A stretch of 64,000 bases of DNA from Isoetes taiwanensis (GCA_021234155.1 JAJEKV010000235.1:496001-560000), one strand, 5' to 3'; counted from the first letter of the stretch, positions 1 through 11,173 are shown. Notes: a model not told the origin generated them from the letters alone. Program-made: numbers and translations.

Positions 1-250
1 AAGAATGTGGTTTTTTGTAAACTCTGTTGTTTCTAAGTGTTGTTTTCTTAATAAAATAATATGTGTTTTTTAAGAAGAATGTGGTTTTTTTTTTTAACTC
101 TGTTGTTTCTAAGTGTTGTTTTCTTAACAAAATGACAGGTGCTTTTTAAAAAAAATATGGTTTTTTCTAATTATGTTGTTTCTAAGTATTTTTTTTTTTT
201 ATTGATACGTGTTTTTTAGAAAAAGTGTGGTTTTTAAGAAATGACTATTG
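1..250. repeat. GT-rich tandem repeat, ~74-bp unit
   Basis: The phrase beginning aagaatgtgg recurs at 1 and 75, followed by a degenerate third copy, each with TGTTGTTTCTAAGTGTT inside. The composition is the complement of the A/C-rich minisatellite at 11.29-11.87 kb, so the two may be one family in opposite orientations, although I could not align them base by base. Just downstream, GAAGAATGTTGATACATAG is present twice (about 281 and 351). No coding potential was seen. Confidence 0.7.
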
Positions 251-370
251 TTTTCAAGTGTTATTTATCTCACAAAAGAAGAATGTTGATACATAGATTT
301 ATATAAAATGAACATGCATAGATTTACAGATATATAGATTTATATAAAAAGAAGAATGTTGATACATAGA

Positions 371-1780
371 TTTTTTTTTTAGCAAAATTTGCTTGCTGCC
401 ATTGATATCTGAAACGAATTTAAGAATACAATCGATTCTTAACAAGATTTATACATTCCTGTATCCAGACATTTGCCAGCGCGGTCTATATCCAAGCCTA
501 TTTGCCACAAATCTAATCGATTTGTTAGAAGGCAAAGCCGAAGCAACATGATGAAAAATTTGACAACTCCGGCAGAGTTGAATACAAAAATGATCTGACA
601 TAGAACAGATTGGAAGCTCCAAGAACGGGAAAAGAGGTGGAATCTAGAAGATGGGGTAGAAATAAAAGGTAGATAAGACCTTAAGCAGGGTATCCGCTTC
701 CCAGGCAGAGCTTGCCACATGCATTTGCAACCAGGTCAGAATAGAAGATTTGGCAGCAAAAATTGCAACGAAACCACAAAAACAAAGAACAAAACTTGCA
801 AGTAACCCACGGTTTTTGATTCCAAGATTATTTTAAGCCAAGCGTTTCAAACAGAAATATTCGGGATGTAGATTTTGCGTGCACTTGCCTCATATCTATG
901 ATATCGGGTCCCGTGTCACATCCGGCGTGCTAAGATCTTCAATCTCATCCGCACAAAGCTTCGAAAAGGTGAGAAACTATAAGTTAATGAATCGAAATAT
1001 GGAGCAGATCGAGCAAACTAGAAACCTGGTTTGGTTTTTGGTCGATGGTCCCAAACAGAGGGTCCTTTTTCCGCCCTCATGTGCAGCCCTTCGAATCGGA
1101 TATGGAGGTTTTTTGATGAGGAATTAAGAAGAAAGGAAAGTAATTTTAATGCATGTAAATTTTCCCCGAAGAAGGTGAGGAGACAGACCGCAGCAAAGAG
1201 CTTCCAATGCCGAATAAAAACCCTCCGGGAAGCCGGATCCGCCAAAGCTCGGCCGCCTATGGCCTCTGCAGAACCACGTACCGCCTCATGCGGAGGAGCC
1301 ATTTTTCCAGAGTGGAGCTTTCCTTTGGCCAAGCTCATGAAGACTTCTTTCCCCGTTTTTTGAAACGTTTGGTTGAAGATGGAGAAATGGAGATGACAAG
1401 GCCGGCCAGACTTCCGCCATAGCTGCAGCTCCAGCAATGGACAACTCCACCGCACGTTTTCCCTTTTTCAATCTGAACCTTCTACCTCAGAATTGGCGAA
1501 AATGCATCACCCAATCCCTGAATAACTGGTATCACACTATGCTTTGGCAAGGAATTGCATCTGAACATAGAAGATCGGAAGAAGAGGGATAGACGCGGCA
1601 AAGCGGGAAGGAGGAAGATGATCGAAGCAGAATAGAAGCGGCAAAGGGGCTTTCCGCCTCCCGCCATAACATCTTTGTTCCATCAAAAACTCAAAAAAAC
1701 AAAAGGACCAATCAGATTGAAGGGCTTGGATCCAAATCTGAGCCCTTGATTATGTTTTGATTTCAACGGCCATAAATCCT
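371..1780. other. Stretch with no recognisable gene
   Basis: Both strands carry overlapping open frames between about 1,018 and 1,455 (145 codons minus, 110 codons plus), but neither resembles a family I know and they shadow one another. There are no repeats of note and no RNA gene. A genuine exon cannot be excluded without transcripts. Confidence 0.4.
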
Positions 1781-2385
1781 TTAAACTAAACACAAATTTA
1801 CCATGCCTAAAGATTTATAGCAATACATGTATAACATCAAATAATTATAAACACGATGTAAATTCATCACGGTTATTATAAGTGAAACTTCTTCCCCTTT
1901 TTTGGGTTGCTCGTAGTTGGCAACCCTCTTGTTGGAGGGTGGAGTGACGTATAGAAGGTTTTGATTTATTTTAAGTATAATATACCATAGAAAATTTTGT
2001 ATAGGCGGTTGTGATTGACTGTGCTTTTTTAGGGTTTTGTGAGACTCAGTGACACTTAGACGGCCAAGATTCGTTTGGGATGACAGAGGCATCGGTGGGA
2101 GGGGGCATCGGGGCAGCAAAGGCAGGGCGTCCGTAATATCTTCTACAATCATGGGAATGCTGTTTTCCCCCCTAAGTTTTAAGAAATTTGCAGAAGCAAA
2201 ATTTCTTGTCAAACTCCCAATACTGAAACTGGATGTAGACATGGCGTCAATCTTCCTAGCGTGGGCAGAGTGAGCTGGGAAATTGTCAAGAGCTTTGCAG
2301 CCAACTGGTTGAGAAATCCTAAAAATCTCGCGATTCTTGTATGGGGCTTAGGTGTTGGTGTGTCAGGAGCATCGTCTGCCTTCTA
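1781..2385. other. Possible exon fragments, unidentified
   Basis: A minus-strand frame of 153 codons starts at 2,242 with a Ser-rich, Arg-containing beginning (MSTSSFSIGSLTRNFA) of the kind seen in organelle-targeted plant proteins. On the plus strand a frame from 2,049 ends at 2,273; shifting frame there gives another 35 or so open codons rich in hydrophobic residues (about 2,273-2,383). The two readings overlap and cannot both be right. I do not recognise either product, and no neighbouring exon was found. An old gene fragment or a chance frame are both possible. Confidence 0.2.
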
Positions 2386-4199
2386 ATTGACCATAGCTAT
2401 CCCTTGTGCTCCCAAATTCCAATTCCTTCCATTTCAAACTGACCTTTCGCTTTTTTTTCCCCGTTCTTCCTCAAAAAAGAGCAAAGATCTTAATGTTTGT
2501 TAATATGCTCTCGTTTGAACGCAAACATGGTTGGATTTGTTTGATTGAGAGGCAAACATGGCCTTTTGCAGCAGATGGGTAATTAAAGTGCCCCACAAGA
2601 GCAGATTGAAGCGTAAAACAGAGCAATCAAGGGCAACTTGGGATGCATTAGTATCAAGCTAGAAAAACACAGCATTATGGGCTTATTCCCAAGATTTAGT
2701 TCCATCAACGGCCTCTCTGACCGTCTGTATAGCCCCAATGACCCACAAAACAAACTATTCATTTCTTACCGTGGAAGGTAACAGGCTGCTTTGGTTTAGA
2801 ATCTGATTCTTCATCTAAGCAGGTCTAATCTGACAAATTTCCGAAGGAATTCTCACATTTTAATTCAAAATAGGAGTCCTGGGTCATCTTGCTCCCCGGG
2901 TACTCTGTTTTTCGCTTAAAATTTGCTTGACCATTTAGGCTTTCCCCTGTTGCATAATCTAGCTTCTTTGCATTAGTATTGAAATGCCTTAATCTAATCA
3001 ACGAGGGATATAGGACATAATCTCTGGCTCTATTAGTTATATAGCAATTCAAGATCCTACGACTTTTAAATTCACCGCACAAAGGTGAGACAGATACACG
3101 TGACTCGCAGAGCTTCAAAACTCGATTCAACTGAACCGCCCACTTCCGCCAAACTCATAAGCTTTTACTATTTAATCAATTTGTTAGAGAAAATACAAAT
3201 CATGGAATGCTACACGAAATATGACATGAACCCAAGATGGGTGTCGGGGCCTACCATATAAACTATCAAAGGACAAGCACAATTCAAATGAGTGGTTTCA
3301 AGGTGCGACAAAGGGAGTTAATGCAATTGTTGATCTTGAATCGTACCAAACAAGAATGATGCATTAGCCTTCTGAGCCCTTCATGTAAATCTATACATTC
3401 TATAAGATGGTTGTGGTATCTAGAGCCACATGACTTCTAATAACTATAGAAGAAGGCACATATAAAAAGAGCAAATAATAAACATGTATGCAACAAGTTT
3501 AGTGACAAATTGAATAATTTGAGGGGAATAGAAAACCCTAACAATCTGCACAAAGAAAATAAGGCGAGAGTCACCACTAGCCATCCATAAGATGAATTTC
3601 ATTCCAAATAACACTCATTGTTGAAGATTTAAGGTTGTGGCTTTTTCTAAAGACAACAAGGCTATTGGACATGACAATGGATGTCAGAACCCGTGAAATA
3701 CTAACCCATATGAGATATTACTAAGTTTCCATGAAAAATCCTGGTTACCTCATGTTTCAATATTGAATTCACAACGTGCTGAATATCAAGCTTCTTGAAA
3801 ACATCACGTGTGCATAATAAGAAGAGTGTAGAGAAATCATCAAAACCTGACATCCATGTCCTAAGCAATACTAAAGAGAATTTCAAAATTATTTTATAAC
3901 AAGCTACTATGATAGCATATTATGTGATTGCATAGGATCCCATTTATAATGCTTATGGGTCTAGGGGGTGAAAGGCAACAAGGACCACTAAATTTTTTGG
4001 ATGACCCATTTTCCGAACCTAGCCTATGCTATTATTTGTGCACTTAAAAGACTCATTCTAACAAGAAGAGGAGGAATAACCAAAACCAATTGGTTTATGA
4101 GATACGTAAACAATACTCACAATGCTATGATATGCAGCAAAATAACTTCATTCCAGGAAGGGGTCCCAGTAGGGGGTTATTCTCCACAAAATCTAGGGG
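2386..4199. other. Stretch with no recognisable feature
   Basis: A 101-codon minus frame begins at 3,130 and has a basic, Ser/Cys-containing start, but it is unrecognised and isolated. Near 4,160-4,210 the phrase GGGTCCCAGTAGG occurs twice. Nothing else stands out. Confidence 0.4.
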
Positions 4200-5720
4200 G
4201 TCCCAGTAGGTGAATATGCTTCTTCTAACAAGTTGCAAATTGCCGAGGCAAATTCTTCATTTTTCTATCCCTTCATCTTTTGCCATGTCACTCATAGTTG
4301 CCATCTCGCATGCTCATGCCATGTCATCACCTATAACAGTCACATTTTCAAAAAGAAAGAAGTTTGGTTTCTCTCTCTTATGGCACCTCATCATTTCCAG
4401 TGCCACATCACCTTGCTTGCCACTATTACCTACTTATTACACTAAAGAAATCTCCCTTTTCTTTTAATTGACCTAGTCATTTTCTATCTAAAGTGCATAA
4501 ATGCTTACTCATCATGCCACATAGCACACTATCCAAAGGAATGCCATGTCACCATGGAGAAATATGTTTTTTTTTTTTTTTAAGTTCTCTAAGCAAATTC
4601 TTTGTTTTTCCACCCGTTCATCTTTTGCCACCTCAGCACTCATCTTTACCGTCATCTTCCATAATTTTTGCAAAGAACAAATTTTGCAATCTCTCATAAC
4701 AACCATTCGTACTTATATGCTTCAAAATTTTCAAAATAAACTAGTCCAAACTCATATTGCAGACATTTTGCATGTTGTTTGAGACTATTCTTGACTGTGT
4801 TTTGCAAATCAGTGCACAAATTTGACCACTTGCCCCATATCATAACTCCTTTTGGCACACCTCAGCTTTGGAATTTCTCAAAAACTCCATTAGCAACTCA
4901 AAATCCTCATTTAGTTTAGCTTTCATTGACCAAATTTTGCACCGACTTTGAACTCGAATATCTCAGAGATCTGAGCTCAGAATTGGCCAAAGTTTTCACC
5001 ATTGCTTTCCAACAACTTTTCTCTATCAGTATGAGTAATCAATAATCAAGAATCAATTTATCTCCGCATGCCACCTCAATTTGAGTACTGCTACCATTTT
5101 CTAGAAATGGGAAAGGTATGAACATATAAACTTTTGAGCTATCCTATTGAAATTTTCTTGTATAGATTGATCGCCTTAAGTGATCTGGAGGTTCTAACCC
5201 CAACTTGAGCATAGTTTCAAGTTGGCTTCTTGTGTTTGACTGTTAAGCCAGCCAGGTTGAGGGTCAACATTATGTTAGGACATATTCAGACCTGTGTCAG
5301 TTGAAGTTATGCAAAAAAACTACTTGATGATCCAAAAAACTACTTGCTGATTTTCTGTGACAGTTCACTGACAAAATTTCGGATCCACTTTAAACTCGTT
5401 TTTCTCCATCATCCCAGTTCCAAATTAGGCAAAGTTTTTTCCCACATGTTCCTACAACTTTTCTCTGATAGTCTTTTAAAAATCATGCAAAATTGTTCAG
5501 TTAAACTCGAGATATCATCATTTGAGTGTGCAGACATTGTTTTGTTCCAAGGTAGTGCACTGGCCAAATTTTCCTCCAACTTTGAACTCAATTTTCTCAG
5601 ACATTTCAGATCCAAATTGAGCCAAATTTTTTCATACATTTCACTACAACTTTTCGCTAGTTGCTCCTCCAAAAATCATTTGAACAAGATCAACGCAGCT
5701 CGAGATATTCAGATCTGAGT
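4200..5720. repeat. Diverged internal repeats, LTR-like
   Basis: Phrases built on CAAATTCTT and CTTTTGCCA recur at about 4,250 and 4,590. Phrases built on TTTGAACTC, CAACTTTTC and GAGATAT recur at about 4,930, 5,360 and 5,560. The spacing is a few hundred bases with considerable divergence. Similar wording ('activate the frame, then aactcgagatatc') is typical of old plant LTRs, but I found no primer site, polypurine tract or TG...CA pair here. The open frames across the repeats are fortuitous. Confidence 0.4.
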
Positions 5721-5739
5721 GCAACTACCTCATTTTGCT

Positions 5740-5920
5740 TTAGGGATCCTCATGTAATTGATGCCTTTTTGCATACATTTGGATAAAGATTGGTTGCCTT
5801 AAATCCTGACAGTAATGCGCTTGCTGCTCTCTTTTTGTTTGGGTCCCATAGGCCAATTTGTCTCCGTGGACGATAAAAAATCTATTCTGTTCTATTCTAT
5901 TCTATTCTATTCTTAAACAA
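5740..5920 (+). mobile_element. LINE 3' end fragment with (TTCTA)n tail
   Basis: The block ending in CCCATAGGCC, then GTGGACGATAAAAA, runs into ATCTATTCTG followed by four to five copies of TTCTA. The same block, reverse complemented, forms the extreme 3' end of the minus-strand LINE at 37.58-42.19 kb, where the tail is instead a long T run. This copy is therefore read as a heavily 5'-truncated plus-strand insertion of that family, or a SINE sharing its tail. No target duplication was identified. Confidence 0.55.
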
Positions 5921-6096
5921 CCTGGAGGTTCTAACACACCATATCCATATAAAAACATGCATATGAACTAACACACCTGAGAAGTGTCACCTTATATACG
6001 CGTATCCCACAATGATTTAGTGGCCATGGGAGAGGAAGACAAGCCACATGAGTAAAGTTTTTAGAATGCATTAGAAATTATGACAAGGTTAATAAT

Positions 6097-6215
6097 GCAT
6101 GCGATTCGACACCGTCGGATCGCCATTTTGGGGAGAGACGAGGCTATATATACGTCTTTGGGCTCTTGCTCCATTATCGGCGTCTTCTCACAGCAGTTTT
6201 TTGGTATTAGTTTCC
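6097..6215 (+). repeat. TATA-containing direct repeat, copy 1
   Basis: About 117 bases here are repeated at 8,161-8,275 with only a handful of differences. Both copies contain GGGGAGAGACGAGG followed by CTATATATAC, a good TATA box, and then TCTTTGGGCTCTTGC. Such paired promoter-bearing repeats 2.06 kb apart could be ends of a small LTR element or a duplicated promoter; no TG...CA ends or primer site were seen. Confidence 0.7.
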
Positions 6216-6240
6216 CCTTTGTCAATTTCTCATCCACCTT

Positions 6241-6338
6241 GGCCATGGAGATTCACCATATCCGTCACCGTCCTGCCTCTTTTTGTCGTGGCCATGGAGA
6301 TTCACCATATCCGTCACCGTCCTGCCTCTTTTTGTCGT
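6241..6338 (+). repeat. 49-bp perfect tandem duplication
   Basis: The unit beginning GGCCATGGAGATTCACC is present twice back to back with no visible mismatch (6,241 and 6,290). The perfect match suggests a recent slippage or duplication event. Between here and 8,160 the DNA is T-rich, with no gene that I can support. Confidence 0.85.
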
Positions 6339-7089
6339 GATGGTGGCTACTTATTCGGATCTTATCTGGAGATGGAGTAATGGCTACCTATTCTTATCTA
6401 GAGATGGAGTACTGGCTATTCCATAGCTTTTTTTCATAGCTTTCTTTTCCTTCTATGATTTTTCATATTTTTTTTTTTTTATTGTATACTAATCGGTTCT
6501 GCATCAATTTTCATAGCTGGATGGTTCTGCATCAATTTTCTTTGCGTCGGCATCTCCTGATTAATTTGTTCTCGATTGTGTCAATCGATGATTGCCCCTT
6601 CTTGCTTGACTGTATACTCATCGATAGGGCTTTTTCAGTTTTTTTTTTCACTGTTTGTTCATGTATGGGCATCGATGTTTTATGGATTTTCTAGTGTTGT
6701 GTGTCTCTTTCCTTCTGGATGTCTAATATCCAAAAGAAAACCGCTCTTTTAGATCGTTTAATCAGATCATTTAATTCAAATTCTTCTCATTCTGCTGTAA
6801 TTGTAGCATATTTCTGTTCTAATTACCCGTGGATCTCTATTTGAAGTGATTCCGATTGTGCTATATTGCTGTGTCCAGTATGACTATCGATTCCAGTATG
6901 ACTATCGAATTTCCCTTTGCTCCCTACCGTTGCACTGGTGCTTGCCTCCAATCCATCTGTTTTTCATAAATCCGCATTCGGATTTTTGTTCTTTGTTTCT
7001 ATTCTCGCTTCCGGCATGTGCGGCATGCTCGTTTTAGTTATCCTTCTTTGCTTCAACTAAATAATTTAATAACGATTTTATTAGATTGA

Positions 7090-7345
7090 CTTTTAATAGT
7101 TCAATGGTTAGGATGCTTGCTTGTTTAACGTGTAGTCAGGGGTTCGAATCCTTCTCAATATATTTGTATTCGTCTCTTTTTGTATTTTTCTCAGATTTTA
7201 TGTTTTTCGTTGTTCTTCTCAATCCGATATGGTTAGGATGCTTGTTTGTTGAACTTGTGGTTAGGGCTTCGTATCCTTCTCAACATATTTGTATTTCTTC
7301 TGGTATTTTGTGTTTTTGTATTCTTTTGAGATTTTATGTTTTTTG
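7090..7345 (+). repeat. tRNA-like sequence, duplicated at ~125-bp spacing
   Basis: TAGTTCAATGG (7,097-7,107) fits the RNA polymerase III A box and GGTTCGAATCC (7,141-7,151) fits the B box exactly. The 44-base spacing is that of a real tRNA, and a D-stem can be paired. The acceptor stem does not pair and the anticodon stem is poor, so this is not a working tRNA. A second, more eroded unit starts at about 7,222 (GGTTAGGATGCTTG recurs at 7,106 and 7,230). It is best read as a tRNA-derived SINE head or tRNA pseudogene, tandemly duplicated. Confidence 0.45.
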
Positions 7346-7717
7346 GTATTCTTTTCAATTCCATCTACTACTATAACTTTCTAACTTTATGTATTTGGGG
7401 TGCTGGCCGAGTAGGAAATTGTTCTTGTCAATTAATTCATTCATCCGTTTCTTTTGCTTGCCGTTTCTTTTGCGAAAACCCATTACCATTTCTTTTGTGT
7501 GATTGTTCCCACCAACCCTTTACGTCATTTGGTGCAATTTTCTTTTTTCTAGAAAGTGGATATTTTCCATTACATAATTCAATGTCATTTTTGTTTTCAT
7601 GCTTGGTTATTCGTCGATTTCTTGCATACTTGCCATTTACGAGCATAGTATTTATCATTGGTGTCTTGTTCGAGTGGTCATCTTGTGCTCTCATTATTAC
7701 GGATATGAGCATGTTGC

Positions 7718-7870
7718 ATCTCAATGGCCTAATCCCAAGTTGTTGCATAATGGTGTTAGTTGTGCATTGGTTATGGGTATGTTTGGGAGTCGAATCTCAA
7801 TGGCCTAATCCCCAGTTATTGCATAGTGATGTTATTCGTGCCTTTGTTATGGGTATGTTTGGGAGCCAAG
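7718..7870 (+). repeat. 77-bp tandem duplication
   Basis: TCTCAATGGCCTAATCC is found at about 7,718 and 7,795, and GGGTATGTTTGGGAG closes each unit. The copies differ at several positions. No coding sense is apparent. Confidence 0.7.
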
Positions 7871-8120
7871 ACCGCCTTAAGTAGTTTGTGTATATAGCAT
7901 AGTCATTTGGTAGGGATAGCGTTGACTTTAGGCATTTCTAATAATGAATTGTTGCTTTATTCATATTTATATTTTGGTCTTTAATATTTTGCGCTCCCTT
8001 TTTTTCTTCACTGCATATCCACTTTGCCTATTGTTATATGCCATCTATCTTGTGTGCCTGTCTTGACATGCTCTCCCTCTTTGATCACCTTATGTTTTGC
8101 AATGGAAGTTCTCTTTTGAT

Positions 8121-8160
8121 CGGCCGGTTTTCCCCCTCCAGATGAGTCTCTCACCAAAAT
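8121..8160 (+). repeat. 40-bp direct repeat, also at 9,103-9,142
   Basis: The segment running from GGCCGGTTTTCCCCC to CTCTCACCAAAAT occurs here and again at about 9,103-9,142, giving a pair about 980 bases apart. The first copy abuts the TATA-containing repeat at 8,161. This suggests that the end of one repeat family was inserted into, or duplicated with, the other. Confidence 0.7.
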
Positions 8161-8275
8161 GCATGCGATACACCGTCGGATCACCATTTTGGGGAGAGAC
8201 GAGGCTATATATACGTCTTTGGGCTCTTGCTCCATTATCGGCGTCTTCTCACATCAGTTTTTTGGTCTTAGTTCC
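8161..8275 (+). repeat. TATA-containing direct repeat, copy 2
   Basis: This is the second copy of the 6,097-6,215 block; the TATA box lies at about 8,205-8,214. A short conserved start (GCATGCGA) and the shared end near TTTTTTGGT mark its limits. Confidence 0.7.
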
Positions 8276-8336
8276 CTCCCTCCCCACCCTAAGTTGTTTG
8301 CACTCATGTTTTTCATTTTGATTTGTGATTCCATTT

Positions 8337-8540
8337 CGCGTGGCTCGCGTGACTAGCCCCTCTATATTTGAGAGGTTATGTTGTTTTAAGATATGATGTT
8401 ATGTCGCGTGGCTCGCGTGACCAGCCCCTCTGTATTTGAGAGGTTATGTTATTTGAAGATCTGCTCTTATGTCGCGTGGCTCGCGTGACCAGCCCCTTCT
8501 CTTATTGGAGGATTGTGATTTGTCATGGACCAGCCCCCTT
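8337..8540 (+). repeat. 68-bp tandem repeat, three units
   Basis: CGCGTGGCTCGCGTGAC begins at 8,337, 8,405 and 8,473, an exact 68-base period. The first two units contain CCTCT...AGAGG, able to form a 5-bp hairpin around a TATTTG loop. The third unit diverges after the first 30 bases. From 8,540 to 9,185 I see no gene. Confidence 0.8.
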
Positions 8541-9189
8541 GGGCGGCTTCGCCGAGCCGGCGTGATGGCTTCTATTTTTTGAGTTAATTGCTTCTTTTTG
8601 TGTTGTTTCTTTTCAGGTCATCTCATCCTATGGCGACTTTGTGGCGTTACTTTTCTAACGTCTAATGCATTCTGTTTATTTTCTTTTCTCCTAAATTTTC
8701 AGGTGATCATGGCTATCTCTTTCTTTTGTTCGGCTCTCCCATGGAGTTTGAGATGCATCGTCTGATTTGCGACCTCCATCTTGTGCTTTCTCGACTTTTT
8801 CATCAATGATCTCCACTTTGATGGCCCGGGCTTTTCCTTTGGAGCCGTCGGGCGAAGGTTTATCATTAGGGTTTTCCTCGAAAACCCGAAAGGGCGGGGT
8901 TTTTCATCCCGGTGATAAACTTTCGCACGTTGCCTCCTATTTGCCATTCTTATTTTACGCCATCTTAAAGGGGCCTGGGTTGTTCCTATGGCAGGTCCCC
9001 TTTATTACCTTATTAGTGGGTAGTCAGACCCAATTGGTGGCAAAGATACTTTTTCAAAATGTAGTACACTGCTGTGATGAAAGATATGCCTATCTATTCA
9101 TCTGGCCGGTTTTCCCCCTCCAGATGAGTCTCTCACCAAAATTCCAACTCTTTTGAGCGCTTCTATTCAAGACAATCTATATACAATTA

Positions 9190-10027
9190 GCTCTTGATTT
9201 CTAATTGCCACAATGGGAGGAAAATAGATCCAAACCCATGTCCGTCAGTTCCTATTGCTTTGCGTCTTCAACTGCAACTTCTCGACCATGTCCCAAGTGC
9301 AAACGACCAAAACTCGATCTCCATAACCTAAACCCTACAATAACCTAGCACCACATAAGGTTTACGTTTCAGAGGTCGAAACGTGGTTGTTTTTATAGAT
9401 AACTAGGTGCACCATTTTTTAACATACATGCAGAGCTATGGCAACTGAAATAACAGAGTTTGGATCTATCGGCCATCCGGAACGATCCCAAACAATCTTG
9501 TTACTACAAAAGGCGCTCTTGAATTCTAATTGCCACACTGGGAGGAGGATAAATCTAAACCCCATTCTGTCAGTTCCTATTGCTTTGCATCTTCAACTAC
9601 AACTTCTCGACCATGACCCAAGTGCAAACGACCAAAACTCAACCTCGATAATGTAAACCCTACAATAACCTAGCAACACATAGGGTTTATGTTTTGGAGG
9701 CCGAAACGTGGTTGTTTTTATAGATAACTAGGTGCACTATTTTGAAACATGTATATAGAGCTATGGCAGCTGAAATAACATAGTTTGAATATATCGACCA
9801 TCCCGAACGATCCCAAACAATCTTTCATGTAGAACTCTTGAATTCTAATTGCCACTTTGGGAGGAGGATAAATCTAAACCCATGTCCGCTCCGTCGGGTT
9901 CCTATTGCTTTGCATCTTCAACTACAGCTTCTCGACCATGTCCCAAATGCAACCGACCAAAACACAACCTGCATAACGTAAACCCTTCAATAACCTAGCA
10001 ACACACAGTGTTTACATTTCGGAGGCC
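9190..10027 (+). repeat. ~322-bp tandem satellite, about 2.6 copies
   Basis: Units begin near 9,190, 9,516 and 9,835 with CTCTTGA(A/T)TTCTAATTGCC, and each contains ACCTAGCA near the middle and GAGCTATGGCA towards the end. The third is cut off after about 190 bases. A frame of 72 codons in the middle unit is not conserved and is not coding. Confidence 0.85.
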
Positions 10028-10344
10028 ATATCCTACTCAGATTTGACTAGGAACTTGCATAATGTCATCACGTAGAATGAGGGTGTTGATGCCAGAAGAC
10101 GGACCCTTAAAACACTCTGGAAGCAGTTCTCCCCAAAGGCCCTCTCTCGAAGGTCCCTGGCCACGAACGGGCCACTCTCCCACTTCAGAACTATGAACTG
10201 GCTATGCCAATGGACTCAGAATGTCAACATTACTCCAGGGACCAAGTTTTGTTGGCAGAAGACCACCCCTTCTCCAAGAACCACCAAAGTAGCTCATGTT
10301 CAACATGTTCGTAGTCAATTGGCCTGGTGGCATTTCGGAGTTGG

Positions 10345-10498
10345 GGTGGCATGTTTGAGCCACCTTGGCATATTGGACCTTAGGTGGCACGCTAGAGCCA
10401 ACGTGGCATTTCGGAGCCTAGGTGGCATGTTTGAGCCACCTTGGCATGTTGGAGCCTAGGTGGCACATTAGAGCCAGCGTGGAACATTAGAGCCCTTC
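10345..10498 (+). repeat. 76-bp GC-rich repeat built from an ~18-bp monomer
   Basis: GGTGGCATGTTTGAGCCACC starts at 10,345 and again at 10,421. Inside each 76-base unit the word TTGGAGCC or TTAGAGCC recurs every 18-19 bases, alternating with GGTGGCA. This is a two-level tandem repeat. The flanking 10,030-10,340 and 10,500-10,784 show nothing recognisable. Confidence 0.75.
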
Positions 10499-10784
10499 CG
10501 GTTTACTGGAAATCTCCACAAGCAATACCGGCTATGGGCGCACCATTCGGGTGGATTCTCCCCATTTGAGAACCACAGTTTTATGCACGGTCAGGTCCAT
10601 GCATGGAGACACGAACTAGAAAGTAAAAGTTAACCCCATCCACATGACATCTCTTTTAAAGTCAGGTTAGAGTCCTGGTAACGTTGCCTAAATAATAACC
10701 TACACCAACAACCTACACCTAAATAATAACCTACACCAATGAAATGTTATAACTAAAATTGTAATAGCGCCTAGAAAAGCACCA

Positions 10785-11173
10785 TCTGACGATTAGTCTG
10801 ATACAATATCTGACGAATAGTCTGACGCAAAATCTGATGATATATCTGACGTTATATCTGACGCATTTTCTGACGATTATTCTGACGGTGATTCTGACAG
10901 TTATTCTAACGCATATTCTGACGCAAATTCTGACGCAAAATCTGGCGCTTTTTCTGACGATACATATTTGACGCATATTCTGACGATTAATGCGACGCTT
11001 AACCTGACGAAGGCTTCTGACGATTTATGTGACGATATGTCTGACGTAGTATCGTCGGGAAAAGCATCAAAATAGTAATCGTCAGTACGTTCGTCAGCCT
11101 GTACGTCAGGCAAAAATCTCTCTAGACAGTCTGACGATTTTTCTGACAAAAAAATGCTCATTCTCTTGTAGTG
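10785..11173. mobile_element. CACTA transposon terminus with 12-bp subterminal array
   Basis: The block ends at 11,173 in CTCTTGTAGTG. Read inward on the other strand this is CACTACAAGAG, the diagnostic terminus of CACTA (En/Spm) elements, differing from the textbook En/Spm end at one base within the first 13. The 360 bases inside it are packed with TCTGACG followed by five variable bases, at a strict 12-base period for about a dozen units, then looser. The last third holds several copies in the opposite orientation (CGTCAG). CACTA elements are known to carry 10-20-bp subterminal repeats that bind their TNPA-like protein. No matching left end was found in the window, so this is a truncated element or one whose other end is lost. 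The repeated tetrapeptide frames on the minus strand are a by-product of the 12-base period. Confidence 0.65.

Noticed and set aside
7090..7161. Functional tRNA gene
   Set aside because: The promoter boxes are good, but acceptor and anticodon stems do not pair and no terminator T run is placed correctly.
8860..8960. Further LINE 3' end fragment (GGTTTTCCTCGAAAACCC similarity)
   Set aside because: Only about 30 bases resemble the 37.6-kb 3' UTR and the diagnostic GTGGACGATAAAAA end is absent, so chance or a shared simple palindrome is possible.
10731..11161. Minus-strand frames with a (V-R-x-x)n tetrapeptide pattern
   Set aside because: The pattern follows from the 12-base DNA period of the CACTA subterminal array and continues in more than one frame. 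There is no start context or partner exon.
10785..11173. CRISPR-like repeat array
   Set aside because: Fixed and variable parts alternate, but the 7+5 base size, the plant context and the CACTA terminus rule out a CRISPR.
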